Positions 5,919 through 6,699 of a DNA stretch of 6,699 nt are shown here, piece after piece (within the stretch, counting starts at the first letter, position 1; every line of letters begins with the position of its first letter). The stretch covers positions 1 to 6,699 of the forward strand of contig CABSEG010000102.1 in NCBI GenBank assembly GCA_902476645.1, given 5' to 3'. The translations under genes and the position numbers were made by a program. The notes beneath the pieces were generated by a model. It ran no database searches and had not been told where the DNA came from. It saw nothing but the letters and a program-made list of their open reading frames with translations. Origin of the DNA: an uncultured Lachnospiraceae bacterium (GTDB lineage: Bacteria > Bacillota > Clostridia > Lachnospirales > Lachnospiraceae).

Positions 5919-5929
5919 TAGCCGGCTAA
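5918..5929. promoter_or_regulatory. probable MarR operator 2 (upstream copy)
   Basis: TTAGCCGGCTAA is a perfect palindrome differing from operator 1 only in the central four bases (CCGG for TCGA). The centres of the two sites are 96 bp apart, close to nine helical turns, so proteins bound at both could face the same side of the DNA. An ATTATA (5930-5935; TATAAT on the minus strand) abuts it, but I find no matching -35 box at a proper distance, so a second promoter there is weak. Confidence 0.55.
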
Positions 5930-5979
5930 ATTATATATCTGAATCAAGGGAATATTATTGTGAATTTTTCAAACAAAAG

Positions 5980-6060
5980 CCCCCTTTGAAATCTCTGTCT
6001 CTCCAGCAGAAACAAACTACGTTTGCTCCCATATATCAGAACACAGAAACCCAAAGGGGG
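5980..6060 (-). terminator. long-range stem downstream of uvrA, possible terminator
   Basis: CCCCCTTTG (5980-5988) and CAAAGGGGG (6052-6060) form a perfect 9-bp stem enclosing 63 bases. Inside it, TCTGT (5994-5998) can pair with ACAGA (6043-6047), and CAAAC-TAC-GTTTG (6013-6025) is a small hairpin. On the minus strand the outer stem is followed by CTTTTGTTTG, a U-rich tail suited to ending the uvrA transcript, whose stop lies at 6069-6071. The large loop is unusual for an intrinsic terminator, so another structured RNA role remains open. Confidence 0.5.
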
Positions 6061-6068
6061 GTTGTCTT

Positions 6069-6699
6069 TTAAAAAGATTCCTTTGATTTTTCCAAATACT
6101 TTTCCACATAGATTCCGGTATAAGAGTTTGGGTTTTTTGCCACCTCTTCCGGAGTACCGCAGGCTACAATCGTTCCACCCTTATCTCCTCCTTCAGGACC
6201 AATATCAATAAGGTAGTCCGCCGTCTTAATCACATCCAGATTATGCTCTATTACCACCACCGTATTGCCTCCTTCGGCCAAGCGGTGCAAGATTTCGATC
6301 AACTTATGAACGTCTGCGAAGTGAAGGCCCGTAGTAGGCTCATCCAGAATGTAAATCGTTCTTCCTGTACTGCGCTTGCTAAGCTCCGTGGCCAGTTTGA
6401 TTCGCTGGGCTTCCCCTCCGGACAGGGTGGTTGATGGCTGTCCAAGACGGATATAAGAAAGCCCCACATCATAGAGGGTCTGAATTTTCCGGTGAATAGA
6501 TGGTACATGTTCAAAAAAGGTGAGGGCCTCCTCCACAGTCATATTTAATACATCGTAAATGCTCTTTCCTTTATACTTAACCTCTAAAGTCTCCCTGTTA
6601 TACCGCTTTCCCTGGCAAACTTCGCAGGGCACATAGACATCCGGCAAAAAGTGCATTTCAATCTTAATGATTCCATCCCCACAACAGGCCTCACATCTG
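6069..6699 (-). CDS. uvrA: UvrA, excinuclease ABC subunit A, C-terminal part (5' end outside the window)
   Basis: UvrA is the ATP-dependent damage-sensing subunit of nucleotide excision repair; it works as a dimer and loads UvrB on damaged DNA. About 209 C-terminal residues are visible. They start in the zinc module RCEACCGDGIIKIEMHFLP and continue to CEVCQGKRYN, giving the C-x2-C-x19-C-x2-C pattern of UvrA. Next come the linker NRETLEVKYKGKSIYDVL, the ABC signature STTLSGGEAQRIKLATEL, Walker B TIYILDEPTTGLH, the switch region VVIEHNLDVIK and the family tail DIGPEGGDKGGTIVACGTPEEV. The end, YVEKYLEKSKESF, is ordinary in length. The reading frame is open to the window edge without an internal start being needed, so the Met at 6654-6656 is not the start. 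The stop is TAA at 6069-6071. It is on the same strand as the efflux operon but is separated by about 270 bases containing a stem and a new promoter, so it is probably a separate transcript. Confidence 0.97.
   Translation of the reverse strand, partial: RCEACCGDGIIKIEMHFLPDVYVPCEVCQGKRYNRETLEVKYKGKSIYDVLNMTVEEALTFFEHVPSIHRKIQTLYDVGLSYIRLGQPSTTLSGGEAQRIKLATELSKRSTGRTIYILDEPTTGLHFADVHKLIEILHRLAEGGNTVVVIEHNLDVIKTADYLIDIGPEGGDKGGTIVACGTPEEVAKNPNSYTGIYVEKYLEKSKESF

Noticed and set aside
5930..5935. Second operon promoter next to the upstream palindrome
   Set aside because: A TATAAT-like box exists on the minus strand, but no -35 hexamer lies 15-19 bases away: TTGATT is only 6 bases off and TTCACA is 23.
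5980..6060. Small insertion element or MITE bounded by the 9-bp inverted repeat
   Set aside because: There is no flanking target duplication, and the position directly after uvrA with a U-rich tail fits a transcript end better.
6023..6514. Open frames of 62-71 codons on both strands overlapping uvrA
   Set aside because: The UvrA frame has the zinc module, signature and Walker B motifs in order. The other frames are shadows of it.

Overview
The window looks like chromosomal DNA from a low-to-mid GC Gram-positive bacterium, most likely a Clostridia member (Lachnospiraceae-like). The grounds are strong GGAGG-type ribosome binding sites, very AT-rich intergenic DNA, an N-terminal RRRGPMGGG / PGEKAKDFKGT stretch on one ABC half-transporter that I associate with this group, and tightly packed genes. 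This is inference from style; no marker gene fixes the taxon.

Layout. Positions 1-150 hold what may be the last codons of a plus-strand gene, then a GC-rich hairpin (93-126). A small unrecognised gene follows on the minus strand (151-327). It diverges from a small plus-strand ribbon-helix-helix DNA-binding protein that very likely starts at a TTG (496-660); the AT-rich gap between them carries back-to-back promoters. A strong short hairpin (662-680) separates that gene from a convergent minus-strand operon and probably terminates both.

The core is a four-gene minus-strand operon, read from 5802 down to 687: a MarR-family regulator, a 722-residue ABC half-exporter, a 615-residue ABC half-exporter, and a cytidylate-kinase-like protein. 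The junctions are a 3-nt gap, an 8-nt overlap and a direct TAG/ATG abutment, so translation is probably coupled. The two ABC proteins carry complementary defects: the 722-residue one has D and Q in place of the catalytic Glu and switch His, and the 615-residue one has an altered signature (ISQGQ). Together they should form one working and one degenerate ATP site, as in heterodimeric exporters of the TM287/288 type. The operon has a good sigma-A promoter (TTGAAA-N17-TATTAT) with a 12-bp palindrome over the expected start of transcription. A second palindrome of the same form lies 96 bp upstream. The natural reading is a self-repressed, inducible efflux operon.

Upstream of the operon, on the same strand, the window ends inside uvrA (6069-6699, C-terminal part). 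Its 3' flank contains a long-range stem that may be its terminator.

I see no CRISPR array, transposon, tRNA or rRNA. Nothing here is clearly a new system. The least ordinary points are the kinase-like gene welded to the efflux operon, the roughly 150-residue extracytoplasmic insertion in the larger ABC subunit, and the paired operator sites with an adjacent AT-rich inverted repeat.
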